From Pleurocapsa sp. CCALA 161 (lineage in GTDB: Bacteria > Cyanobacteriota > Cyanobacteriia > Cyanobacteriales > Xenococcaceae), in NCBI RefSeq assembly GCF_003003995.1, contig NZ_PVWF01000035.1:1-44183 (forward strand): 44,183 bases of DNA, given 5' to 3'. Below the pieces are notes generated by a model. That model saw only the letters and a program-made list of their open reading frames with translations, had not been told where the DNA came from and ran no database searches. Shown here piece by piece: positions 32,187-40,625 of this stretch. The number at the start of each line of letters is the position of its first letter. The first letter of the stretch is position 1. The translations under genes were made by a program, and so were the position numbers.

Positions 32187-35030
32187 TTAAATCCATAATT
32201 TTGTTGGTGCTATTGGTTCTATATCTTTATCCCACCCACCTACTTGATAGGTTTGCAATAGCCACAAACTAGCACCATGATTGAGGAAGATTGACCCTAG
32301 GCTATCGTTGGCTAAACGAGGTAAAAGCGATCGCCAGCTAGTTAAAGCATTGACTACAGTAGTTACAGGACTATCAGCCAAGCGAGTGCCAATTAGGGAT
32401 TGATAAGGATCGACCCAATCTGCCCGAGTTTGCCAAGTTATTAGTTGGTCTTCAATGGCTTTGTTTAGAGTTACTAAGCGTTGTAGTCTTTGAGTTTGAG
32501 GATGCTGGGGGTTAGTGGTAATCCAGGCTTTGATTTGAGGGTTCTGTTCAATTTCGGTCAGAGTCATATTAATCGCTTGATAAAGAGCCTGACAGGAATC
32601 TTGGACACAGGAGTTAGCAGGGCCGACAAATGTAGCCCCCGTACCGTCTCCAGTTCGATAACGCGCCATCATGCGATCTAATTGATAGGCTAAAGCATTG
32701 AGGGGAAAGCGACGCAAACCATCAAAGTTGTATTCTTCAAAGACATCCAGCTTGACGATGATATCGGTAATTGGGCGACTCCCCAGCCAACCAAATTGGC
32801 GATCGCCAACAAAGTTTGTCCAGTCTAAACTCGCGGCAATAATCCCCGTAGTGTTTTGGGTATATACCTGACCATAGCCAATTTTGAAGCGTAATTCTTG
32901 GGTAAGGGGTTCACGGACTACTCTAGCTAAACCAAAGGAGAAATGCCCGAAAAAGATGTTTAAAGGCGCAAATTCTCGTTTATTACCACCAATACCGCCA
33001 TAAGTATGCAGAACGAGCAGGCGATCGCCTTCTTGATAAGAGTTAATTAATTCGGTGTCTGATAAGTTACCAGGGTTCAAGAGAATCGAATCAATCTGAC
33101 CTTTTTTTTCGGTTACTCCCTGCCAATATTGGTCGTGAATATAATCGGTAGTTTTTTGTAACCCAGAAATAACCTTAGCTGGCTGTAGCTGGAATAAAGC
33201 ACGGGGTGCGATCGCCTGTACTGTAAACATACCCTGCTCATTTTTTGCACCATAAATATACCAGCCTGTTTGATTTAAAGGAGACTCAGTAATTTTATTA
33301 GCAGTAGCAGGTAATACTCCATTGCGATCTGGCACTACTTGAGGCAGATAAACTATGTCTTCTTGACCATCAAATTGCCCAGAATGGTGATTGTAATGAC
33401 GCACTAAGGCGTAGTCAGTGGGAAATACTTCCTTAAAGCTGACTAAGGCGTAATACTTGCCTGTAATTAAAATCGGTTCACGGCTGATCGATAAAATAAT
33501 CTGGGGTTCTCTAATTACCTCTACCGAAGTCAAGGCAACCATGACATCATCATTTGGTCTAGCACCAGCCAAAGATTCCAGCGCCTGTACCTGTCGCCAA
33601 TGATTTAAGCGCGTGGGCAAAACTATTCCCTGGTGAATACTTTTATAAGCTTGTTGAGAAAAATCAATCCTAATTTTGACTTGATTGACATAAGCCTGGA
33701 TATCAGGGCGATCGCTCCAGCGTAAGTATACTTTTTTACCAATTAAGTCTAATTCTGGTGCATGATGCACTTCAAAATAAACCCCACCCACCTGAGAACG
33801 TTCGGTAACGTCTGGCAAGATTAAACGTCCCATCCATTCGGCTACAGGAAGATAGTGATCGCAATATGTTTGTGCCAACGGATAAAAGTCTGGTCGATTA
33901 AATTTAGCTTTAACGTAATTTTCATAGTCACTAACTATTCGTTCAGATTTTGCTGAGTAATCGGCAACAGCAGCAGGATAGGGTTCGTAACCGTCGACGC
34001 GAGTAAGAATGCGGAGAATGATTTCTATAGTTCTGGCTAAATGGTTGCTACCATCAGGGAAGAGCGCATTTTCATCTAAAGGGCCATTTTTGGAGTCATG
34101 TCCTACTTTGCCCAAGGAAATAAAGCTAATTTCACCGCGACTTTTAGCCAGATTCCAATTTGACCAGGTGATAATTGACCATCGGCGAGGGAATAAACAA
34201 GGAGTAAAACGAGTGACACGATCTTTTTCGCCAACCAAATGATAAAGATGTTCTACCTGAACCACCTCATTATTGCCACTAATCACTCCAGCTAAAGAAA
34301 TTACTTCAATTGGTGCAGCCAAAACTCTTTTGATATATGGCACTGCCCCTAAAGATATTTGTCCCCCACCGCTATAACCAATCAGAGTGATTAAAGCACC
34401 GCTGCCAGGTTGATACCCCTTGGTCAATAGGCGGTCAATAATTATTTCTGCCGTACCACGATTGTAGATAGGGCCATAACGACTATCAACCGATACAGCT
34501 ACCTGAAACATATTGCGGAGTAAGACTAAGAATCCCAAATTAGTCGTACGTTCAATCCAAAGCCAAAACTTGGCCAAAGGTCGATTAAGGGTTAAAGGCA
34601 GATTAATTACAGAGTAGGGAATGATGTTATCAATCAAAATGCGATCGCTAGGCAGAGATTCTGTTAACCTTTGTAAAAACCTTGCGCCTCGAAAGGAATA
34701 TTTAAACGAACTTTTACCAATCCCATCTAGATAAACTATGTAATGAGGTGCAGCAGTTGCTTTACCCAGACTGGCTTGAGTATGTTTTAAAGATAAAGTG
34801 CTGGGATCTTGTTTGCCACCATACCATCCCGCCCACCAGCCAAGCGCTTCAAACGGTGCTAGTAAACCCGCCAATACTAGAGAAATTCCAATAATCCGTC
34901 CACTGTCAATCAGTAAATTGAATAATTGATTTTCGACCACAGCGTACCACTGTATCCACCCAACATTGGCTGGAGATAAGAAGGTAACTACACTTAACGC
35001 TAGTAAGACGAACAATATTCGTTTTAACAT
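32187..35030 (-). CDS. Large membrane-anchored protein with alpha/beta-hydrolase and papain-like regions
   Basis: 947 residues. Two membrane helices (about 4-24, 45-65) are followed by an alpha/beta-hydrolase-like region (about 95-345) with HYIVYLDGIG and a nucleophile elbow GYSGGGQ (Ser220). Asp270 (VGEKDRV) and His311 (VGHDS) are plausible triad partners. The middle part is beta-rich. The C-terminal part has FFGHFSFG (His696) and GPANSCVQDSCQ (Cys808), in the order His then Cys seen in permuted NlpC/P60-like folds. I assign these by pattern only. First helix may be a signal anchor, so the bulk would lie outside the cytoplasm. It is the last gene of a three-gene cluster, 30 nt after the Yip1-like gene. 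Confidence 0.7.
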   Translation of the reverse strand: MLKRILFVLLALSVVTFLSPANVGWIQWYAVVENQLFNLLIDSGRIIGISLVLAGLLAPFEALGWWAGWYGGKQDPSTLSLKHTQASLGKATAAPHYIVYLDGIGKSSFKYSFRGARFLQRLTESLPSDRILIDNIIPYSVINLPLTLNRPLAKFWLWIERTTNLGFLVLLRNMFQVAVSVDSRYGPIYNRGTAEIIIDRLLTKGYQPGSGALITLIGYSGGGQISLGAVPYIKRVLAAPIEVISLAGVISGNNEVVQVEHLYHLVGEKDRVTRFTPCLFPRRWSIITWSNWNLAKSRGEISFISLGKVGHDSKNGPLDENALFPDGSNHLARTIEIILRILTRVDGYEPYPAAVADYSAKSERIVSDYENYVKAKFNRPDFYPLAQTYCDHYLPVAEWMGRLILPDVTERSQVGGVYFEVHHAPELDLIGKKVYLRWSDRPDIQAYVNQVKIRIDFSQQAYKSIHQGIVLPTRLNHWRQVQALESLAGARPNDDVMVALTSVEVIREPQIILSISREPILITGKYYALVSFKEVFPTDYALVRHYNHHSGQFDGQEDIVYLPQVVPDRNGVLPATANKITESPLNQTGWYIYGAKNEQGMFTVQAIAPRALFQLQPAKVISGLQKTTDYIHDQYWQGVTEKKGQIDSILLNPGNLSDTELINSYQEGDRLLVLHTYGGIGGNKREFAPLNIFFGHFSFGLARVVREPLTQELRFKIGYGQVYTQNTTGIIAASLDWTNFVGDRQFGWLGSRPITDIIVKLDVFEEYNFDGLRRFPLNALAYQLDRMMARYRTGDGTGATFVGPANSCVQDSCQALYQAINMTLTEIEQNPQIKAWITTNPQHPQTQRLQRLVTLNKAIEDQLITWQTRADWVDPYQSLIGTRLADSPVTTVVNALTSWRSLLPRLANDSLGSIFLNHGASLWLLQTYQVGGWDKDIEPIAPTKLWI

Positions 35031-35060
35031 TTTTGCTAATTAATAACTGACGTTACTTAC

Positions 35061-35777
35061 TCATTGAGTATTTTGCTGAGAATCTCCTAATAAGTCGGGA
35101 ATATCTGTTGTCAAAGGAGGGATCGGCAAACCACTATAAAGCATCTGTTCGAGATAGTCTGGTTCGGTAATTAAATCGACTCCCGCTACCCAGTCAACTA
35201 TACTGCTAGTAAAGCGGGCGATCGCTTTTCCCACGACTCGCTGAGATAATTGCAGCGCCAACCATCCCCCCAGACAGCATTCAAAAGCTTGCCAAATAGT
35301 TAAATTAGAAATTGTGCTTAAGCCGGTAGCGATCGCCAGTAGAGTCCAAATCGACAGTACGATTAAAATGGGCATCCCAAAATAAGGAATTACGATCAAA
35401 AAACCGAGTAACAATGGTGCATAGCTAAAGCCTAATGTTTTGATAACTGCGATCAGGGGAAAATTTAAGCCAAATAACCACTTTGCTACTAGCCAGGTAC
35501 TGAAAACCCAAAAATTGTAGTTAAACACGAATAAGACGGCAGCGATCGCCACTGAGAGCAAAAATCGCCAAGGACGCACTCGATTGATAAACAGCATCAC
35601 GCTTTGACCAAAAGTTTGTGATAAACCAGCTAACAAGACAACTACAATACTGGTAATTAAACTTAGAGGTAAATTATTAATCGATTTAAAAGTTTCGGCA
35701 TCTAATAAGAAAACTCCAGAGACTAAACTCCAAAATTGATTGATAGCCGTATCTGTCGTTATGGCAATAATTAACAT
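35061..35777 (-). CDS. Yip1-like polytopic membrane protein
   Basis: 238 residues with about five helices from residue 35 to 180. The helix pattern and stretches like LGFSYAPLLLGFLIVIPYFGMPILIVLSIWTLLAIATGL resemble the Yip1 family in bacteria, whose function is unknown. The C-terminal 55 residues are hydrophilic and include PDYLEQMLYSGLPIPP. Start ATG 35777. It lies 30 nt before the hydrolase gene and 56 nt after the 519-residue gene, all on one strand, so the three are probably one transcript. Confidence 0.65.
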   Translation of the reverse strand: MLIIAITTDTAINQFWSLVSGVFLLDAETFKSINNLPLSLITSIVVVLLAGLSQTFGQSVMLFINRVRPWRFLLSVAIAAVLFVFNYNFWVFSTWLVAKWLFGLNFPLIAVIKTLGFSYAPLLLGFLIVIPYFGMPILIVLSIWTLLAIATGLSTISNLTIWQAFECCLGGWLALQLSQRVVGKAIARFTSSIVDWVAGVDLITEPDYLEQMLYSGLPIPPLTTDIPDLLGDSQQNTQ

Positions 35778-35833
35778 TATTTACTGAGAGAATTAACTTG
35801 CTGCTATCACCTGATTAAATTCTGGTAAGTGCT

Positions 35834-37393
35834 TCACTCTTTATGCTCTGTGAAATGAGCAGCGGGACAATTTCTATTCTGATGTTTCTCAATTTCCTCA
35901 AGATAAAATTTAGTTTCTTTACCCCAGCTAGCAGACTCATACCAGCGCCTGAGCCAGACTTCTGCATCAATATTCATTTCTGAATGACCAGGTACTTTGC
36001 AGAGATGACGAATAGCCTCTAAAATTTTATCTTCCTTACCTAACTGTGGTGCAACTGTTACTCTTAGTTGGTTCAGTGCTGTGTCGCAGCTAGCAGGGAA
36101 GTCACTGAGAAGTTGTTGTTGATTTGTTTCCAACTTCGCTATTAAGTTTAACGAAGACTGAGAGTCTGCATTTAATCCATTACAAAACTGTTGGAGTTCA
36201 TTGATTTTTCGAGTAGAATTAGCAGCTATTTTTTCTGCTTTGGAAGATGCCAAATAGTTATTGATAATTAAAAATAAAGGAATTAGTAAAGCGATCGCAG
36301 CTAAAGGTACAAGGGAGTTTATTCTAGTTAATGATGCTGTAGTGCTTATAGTCTGCTTAGGGACAGAATTAGGTTGGGCTTTGGCATCAGTCTGAGTAAA
36401 AGCGGGAACTGTTTCTTCAATCGAAACTTGGGGATTATATTCAATAATTGAGCTAGCGGATTTGACAGGGTGAGAATTATTAATATCAATTGTGTTGCTA
36501 GTTTTGAGAGACTTTTTCTCTAATTCATTGGCAATAAATTCTTGATTAAAAATATGTTGATAAATTATATTGCTAACTTTGAGCCAATCATTTTCTTGAA
36601 CAATCAGACCTAACAAAAGTAATTCTTTTTGTTCCTTATTGCCTTGATATTTTTTGTTGCCTGAAATTAAAATATCTTGATATTCTTTAAGTAATAATTT
36701 AGAGTCACAGCGAAAATTATTAAGTAAACTATGGCTAATTGCCCTAATTGATGATGCCGCTTTGCTAGTTTGCCATTTTCCGATCAGCGTTACCTTCACA
36801 AACCGATCTACTGTATTAATTTCTTGCCCTCCAGGAATATTAAAATCAGATTTGGCAAATACTTGTCCAATACTTTTAGTGAGATAGGGAATACCACCAG
36901 TCCAAGCTAAAATACGACTCAAAATCAAAGAATAATCGGCATACTTTTTTTCCAAATGTAGCTTTGCTTGGTTATATTTTTCCAAAGCATTTAATGACAT
37001 TGGTTGAGGTGGCTTACAGGACAAGTTATCAAGAAAAAAATTAATTGTCTCTTGTTTAATCCAGCCTTTTTGTACGGCAATAACGCCAAACTTTTGGTGA
37101 TTATTTTTTTGTTCCTGAAGTATGACCTTGATTTGCTGTTGATTCAATAAATTCGCCTTCTGTAGATAATAACCCAACGGAAAAATCTGTCCCTGATCGA
37201 TAATTTCTTGCCATTTATCTACAAAAAAATCAATAGTTTTAGCTTTGAGTCCCTGTTGTAAAGCTAAAATTTCTCCCAACTTCATTTCCGTATATTGTGC
37301 CTGAAGTTCTAAGGCATCTTGTAGCTGTTGGGTAGAAATTAGTCCAGCATTTTGTAGCAATACCCCTGTAGGTAGTTTATTTTGTTTTAACAT
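35834..37393 (-). CDS. MshEN-like plus winged-helix membrane protein
   Basis: 519 residues. Residues about 5-125 hold two or three MshEN/PilB-N-like units (PTGVLLQNAGLISTQQLQDAL; GYYLQKANLLNQQQIKVIL; FGVIAVQKGWIKQETINFFL). Residues about 155-290 match the winged region that follows the ATPase in cyanobacterial AAA-like proteins (LAWTGGIPYLTKSIGQVF; LLLLGLIVQENDWLKVSNIIYQHIFNQEF), but there is no Walker A or B. After a polar linker there is one membrane helix (361-380) and an extracytoplasmic tail of about 135 residues with Cys pairs (FCNGL, SCD, LCKVPG, NRNC). It may sense or scaffold. First gene of the cluster. Confidence 0.65.
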   Translation of the reverse strand: MLKQNKLPTGVLLQNAGLISTQQLQDALELQAQYTEMKLGEILALQQGLKAKTIDFFVDKWQEIIDQGQIFPLGYYLQKANLLNQQQIKVILQEQKNNHQKFGVIAVQKGWIKQETINFFLDNLSCKPPQPMSLNALEKYNQAKLHLEKKYADYSLILSRILAWTGGIPYLTKSIGQVFAKSDFNIPGGQEINTVDRFVKVTLIGKWQTSKAASSIRAISHSLLNNFRCDSKLLLKEYQDILISGNKKYQGNKEQKELLLLGLIVQENDWLKVSNIIYQHIFNQEFIANELEKKSLKTSNTIDINNSHPVKSASSIIEYNPQVSIEETVPAFTQTDAKAQPNSVPKQTISTTASLTRINSLVPLAAIALLIPLFLIINNYLASSKAEKIAANSTRKINELQQFCNGLNADSQSSLNLIAKLETNQQQLLSDFPASCDTALNQLRVTVAPQLGKEDKILEAIRHLCKVPGHSEMNIDAEVWLRRWYESASWGKETKFYLEEIEKHQNRNCPAAHFTEHKE

Positions 37394-37490
37394 AGATAAT
37401 AAATAATATTACTTTCAAGCAGAAAACTAAAAAATATCTCCAAAAAGAGATTAGATCAAAACTCAAAAAAATTACGGTTTGAATAATAAT

Positions 37491-38102
37491 TTATTTTACA
37501 GCTACTCCTTGATACATATAGCCAATTACTTTGGGTAAATTTGGCGCATAAAACTGTTTAATAGTTACAGTAAGAAACTGTTGCTCAACTAGCTCCTTAA
37601 TTCTACGATTGAGATGGCAGCCGTCTGCAATAACTTTTTGGATTGGAGTCAAACGATTTTGCCATACTTGAACCCTTGGCTCTTGGCTCAATCCATGCTC
37701 AACAAACAAGAATCTACCTCCTGGTTTTAAAACCCGAACTACTTCAGCGATCGCCTGTTCCACTAAAGGAATACTACACAACGTCCAAGTACAGACAACC
37801 GAATCAAAAGTAGCATCTCTCATCGGCAAATCTTCACCATTTAAGATCTTGTAGTCTACCGTAATCTGAGACTGTTTAATTCGCGATCGCGCAAGTTTTT
37901 GCATACCAAGATTAGGCTCTACCGTGGTAATCTTAGTTACCTGTTCGGGATAGTGAGGTAAATTCAAGCCAGTACCAAAACCAATCTCTAGGATCTCCCC
38001 CGACACATCCTTTAATAACTCCTGCCGATATTGCCCTAGATTAGAGCCAGACATCGCCAAGTCAATGCAGTAGGGAATAACGAAATTAGAATAAAATCCC
38101 AT
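37491..38102 (-). CDS. Class I SAM methyltransferase, METTL7/UbiE-like
   Basis: 203 residues. SAM-binding motif I is EILEIGFGTGLNLPHY (about 36-51), followed by VEPNLGM, and the later motif VLKPGGRFLFVEHG. The N-terminal MGFYSNFVIPYCIDLAMSG and the late HLNRRIKELVEQQF resemble METTL7-like proteins, some of which methylate thiols. The acceptor here is unknown. There is no signal peptide; the enzyme is cytoplasmic or membrane-associated. It is divergent from lpxD (82 nt between starts). Confidence 0.83.
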   Translation of the reverse strand: MGFYSNFVIPYCIDLAMSGSNLGQYRQELLKDVSGEILEIGFGTGLNLPHYPEQVTKITTVEPNLGMQKLARSRIKQSQITVDYKILNGEDLPMRDATFDSVVCTWTLCSIPLVEQAIAEVVRVLKPGGRFLFVEHGLSQEPRVQVWQNRLTPIQKVIADGCHLNRRIKELVEQQFLTVTIKQFYAPNLPKVIGYMYQGVAVK

Positions 38103-38184
38103 CGGCTATAAGATTAATCAAGAAAAATAGGAAAAATATGGCTTAGAATAATCCTTGCTTTTGTTCATCTAATCATCCTCTGCC

Positions 38185-39222
38185 ATGAAGTTTCAAGAAC
38201 TTGTTACCAAACTTGGTATAGCAGCTAATCATAACAGTTTCGCTCAACATCAGAATTTTAACCCCGAATTAACCAAGGTAGCTGCAATTGATCGGGCAGA
38301 CAGTAGCTCATTAAGCTATGTAGAAGGGGGCAAGTTTGCTGCTATGGTGGCGACAACTCAAGCGAATGCTCTAATTCTGCCTTTAGAAGAGACTTTACAA
38401 ACCCAAGCTTTAGAGAGAAATATTGCCTGGATTGCCACTGCCAACCCCAGATTATTATTTGCTCAAGCGATCGCCCTTTTTTATCAGCCTTTTAAACCAA
38501 CTCCAGGTATTCATCCTAGTGCAGTAATAGACGCAGCTAGTATTCTCGGGAAAGATGTTTATATCGGCGCAAATGTAGTGATTGAAAGAGGAGTAACCAT
38601 TGGCGATCGCGTGACGATTCATCCTAATGTCGTAATTTATCCTGATGTCACTATTAGTAACGACACTATTCTTCATGCCAACTGTACCATCCATGAACGG
38701 ACTCAAATCGGTGCTAACTGTGTAATACATAGCGGTGCAGCGATCGGCTCAGAAGGTTTTGGCTTTGTGCCAACTGCAACAGGCTGGTACAAAATGGAAC
38801 AGTCAGGCTCTACCGTATTAGAAGATGGTGTAGAAATTGGCTGTAATAGTGCAGTAGATCGCCCTGCGGTGGGAGAAACTCGCATTGGACGCAATACGAA
38901 ACTTGATAATCTGGTACAAATTGGTCATGGCTGTCAAATCGGACAGAATTGTGCCATGGCTTCTCAAGTAGGATTAGCGGGAGGAGCAATCATTGGTAAC
39001 GGAGTCATGCTAGGGGGACAAGTCGGGGTGGCAAACCAGGTAACAGTAGGCGATCGCGTCATTGCCACAGGACAAACTGGAATTACTGGCAACGTGGCAC
39101 CAGGAGAGATGGTTTCAGGGATGCCCCATATTCCTAGTCGGCTCTATCGCAAGCTATTTGTCATGTATAAACGATTGCCTGAAATGTATAAAATGTATCA
39201 AGAATTAAACAAGCAACAGTAG
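38185..39222 (+). CDS. lpxD: UDP-3-O-(3-hydroxyacyl)glucosamine N-acyltransferase
   Basis: 345 residues. The N-terminal LpxD domain is followed by a left-handed beta-helix of hexapeptide repeats (about 110-290: IHPSAVIDAASILGKDVYIGANVVIERGV). The catalytic His lies in QIGHGCQIG (about 248), the substrate region is GSEGFGFVP, and the C-terminal trimerising helix is MYKRLPEMYKMYQEL. It adds the second acyl chain in lipid A synthesis at the cytoplasmic side of the inner membrane. Length is typical. lpxA and lpxC are not nearby. It is followed by a dispersed hairpin repeat before aroE. Confidence 0.94.
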   Translation: MKFQELVTKLGIAANHNSFAQHQNFNPELTKVAAIDRADSSSLSYVEGGKFAAMVATTQANALILPLEETLQTQALERNIAWIATANPRLLFAQAIALFYQPFKPTPGIHPSAVIDAASILGKDVYIGANVVIERGVTIGDRVTIHPNVVIYPDVTISNDTILHANCTIHERTQIGANCVIHSGAAIGSEGFGFVPTATGWYKMEQSGSTVLEDGVEIGCNSAVDRPAVGETRIGRNTKLDNLVQIGHGCQIGQNCAMASQVGLAGGAIIGNGVMLGGQVGVANQVTVGDRVIATGQTGITGNVAPGEMVSGMPHIPSRLYRKLFVMYKRLPEMYKMYQELNKQQ

Positions 39223-39305
39223 GCTTTAAGAGTTTAGAGTTAAAAGCATTTGTTTAATTAAGGTTTAATAGATATAGTCATTCTAAATAAAAAACATATG
39301 GTCGT

Positions 39306-39357
39306 GTAGGGGCGAACGCCATAAAGGATTAGCTGGCGCGTCGCCGTTCGCCCTTAC
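39306..39357. repeat. Dispersed hairpin repeat, GTAGGGGCGAAC type (copy 2)
   Basis: GTAGGGGCGAACG (39306-39318) pairs with CGTTCGCCCTTAC (39345-39357), with one mismatch in 13, around a 26-nt spacer that has its own GGCG/CGCC stem. Same family as 11810-11836. It lies between lpxD and aroE. Confidence 0.85.
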
Positions 39358-39446
39358 GAGGATTATCCGTTCTCACACCGTTAGCATAGGTCAATTAATT
39401 GGAATGACTATATAAGCTCTCTACCATTAAATCAAAGGTCAGCATC

Positions 39447-40316
39447 ATGCAGCAAATTACAGGCAAAACTAAACTACTGGGTATCATTGGCGATCCTGTA
39501 GAACATTCCCTGTCTCCCATAATGCATAATGCAGCGATCGCTAGCTTAAGACTAGACTATATCTATGTTCCTTTCCCCGTCAAGCAAGGAGATTTAGCAA
39601 CAATACTTGCAGGTTTTAACGCCTTCAATTTAGTCGGATTTAGCATTACCATTCCCCACAAACAAGCAATCATCCCGTTGCTGACAGAAATCTCTGACGA
39701 TGCAGACAATATTGGCGCGGTCAATACAGTCTGGCGTACTGCATCAGGCTGGAAAGGCACAAACACCGATGCGGAAGGTTTTGTCGCACCCTTAAAAGCC
39801 ATGTCTCGTGACTGGAGTAAAACAACTCCCGTAATTCTCGGTAACGGCGGTGCAGCTAGAGCCGTAATTGCTGGTTTGACCAACTTAGGATGCCAAGAAA
39901 TTCATATTGTAGGACGTGATCCTAATAAACTAGCAAGGTTTTATCAGAGTTGGTCACACTCCACCAAGATTACTTCCCTACTTAAAATCCATCACTGGGA
40001 TAACTTAAGCAGCCTAATTCCTGCTGCTGACTTGCTGGTTAATACAACCCCTGTAGGTATGTCACCTCATGTTGATACTTCTCCTGTCGAGGAATCTTTA
40101 ATCCAGAAACTTAAACCAAATGCGATCGCCTATGATTTAATTTATACTCCTAATCCAACCCAGTTTCTGCAACTAGCTCAAGCTCAAGGCGCAATTGCGA
40201 TCGACGGACTAGAAATGCTGGTGCAACAGGGAATAGCTGCTCTCCAAATCTGGCTTCAGCAACCAGTCCCCGTCGATGTTATGCGTGATTCACTCAAAGA
40301 GTATCTGGGACTCTAA
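39447..40316 (+). CDS. aroE: Shikimate dehydrogenase
   Basis: 289 residues. Shikimate-binding SLSPIMHN (21-28), catalytic Lys72 in TIPHKQA and Asp108 in NTDAEGF are in place. The NADP loop is GNGGAARAV, and the family end GLEMLVQQGIAALQIW is present. It reduces 3-dehydroshikimate with NADPH in aromatic amino-acid and quinone precursor synthesis. ATG 39447 is the natural start. The gene is followed by a MITE that separates it from the convergent flavoprotein gene. Confidence 0.95.
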   Translation: MQQITGKTKLLGIIGDPVEHSLSPIMHNAAIASLRLDYIYVPFPVKQGDLATILAGFNAFNLVGFSITIPHKQAIIPLLTEISDDADNIGAVNTVWRTASGWKGTNTDAEGFVAPLKAMSRDWSKTTPVILGNGGAARAVIAGLTNLGCQEIHIVGRDPNKLARFYQSWSHSTKITSLLKIHHWDNLSSLIPAADLLVNTTPVGMSPHVDTSPVEESLIQKLKPNAIAYDLIYTPNPTQFLQLAQAQGAIAIDGLEMLVQQGIAALQIWLQQPVPVDVMRDSLKEYLGL

Positions 40317-40342
40317 GGCAATTAAAAACTCCGAACTCCTAA

Positions 40343-40625
40343 CTCATTACCCATTGGTGACAAGTTAAGCAAAAGAGGCATTTGTCAAGACCCATTGGTA
40401 ACAAGTTAAGCAAAAGAGCAAAAAGTCAAGCGCTATATGTAGTGTCTTAATCTATTATTTAGCACTAAATATAGAGATAAACTTAACCTAAAGCGCGATC
40501 GCCTTGTTTCTAAGTTTGTTCTTTAGAAATAGTTTAAAAGCTTAAAGCTTAAAGCTATTAGCTTAGAGCTAATAACCATTTGACAAACAGCGTAGTCTCT
40601 TAACTTGTCACCAATGCTCATTACC
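40343..40625. mobile_element. 265-bp MITE with 18-bp inverted ends and 9-bp target duplication
   Basis: The element spans 40352-40616. Its ends are CATTGGTGACAAGTTAAG (40352-40369) and the exact reverse complement (40599-40616). Directly outside lie identical 9-mers CTCATTACC (40343-40351 and 40617-40625), the target duplication. It carries no gene. A tandem partial copy of the left end (CCCATTGGTAACAAG... at 40391-40418, one mismatch in 28) lies inside. The right duplication contains the stop codon of the flavoprotein gene, which is preserved. A 9-bp duplication is made by several DDE transposases (for example IS10 and IS50); the helper family is not identified. Confidence 0.85.

Noticed and set aside
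38455-38894. Minus-strand frames opposite lpxD
   Set aside because: Shadows of the hexapeptide-repeat coding sequence; composition mirrors the sense frame.
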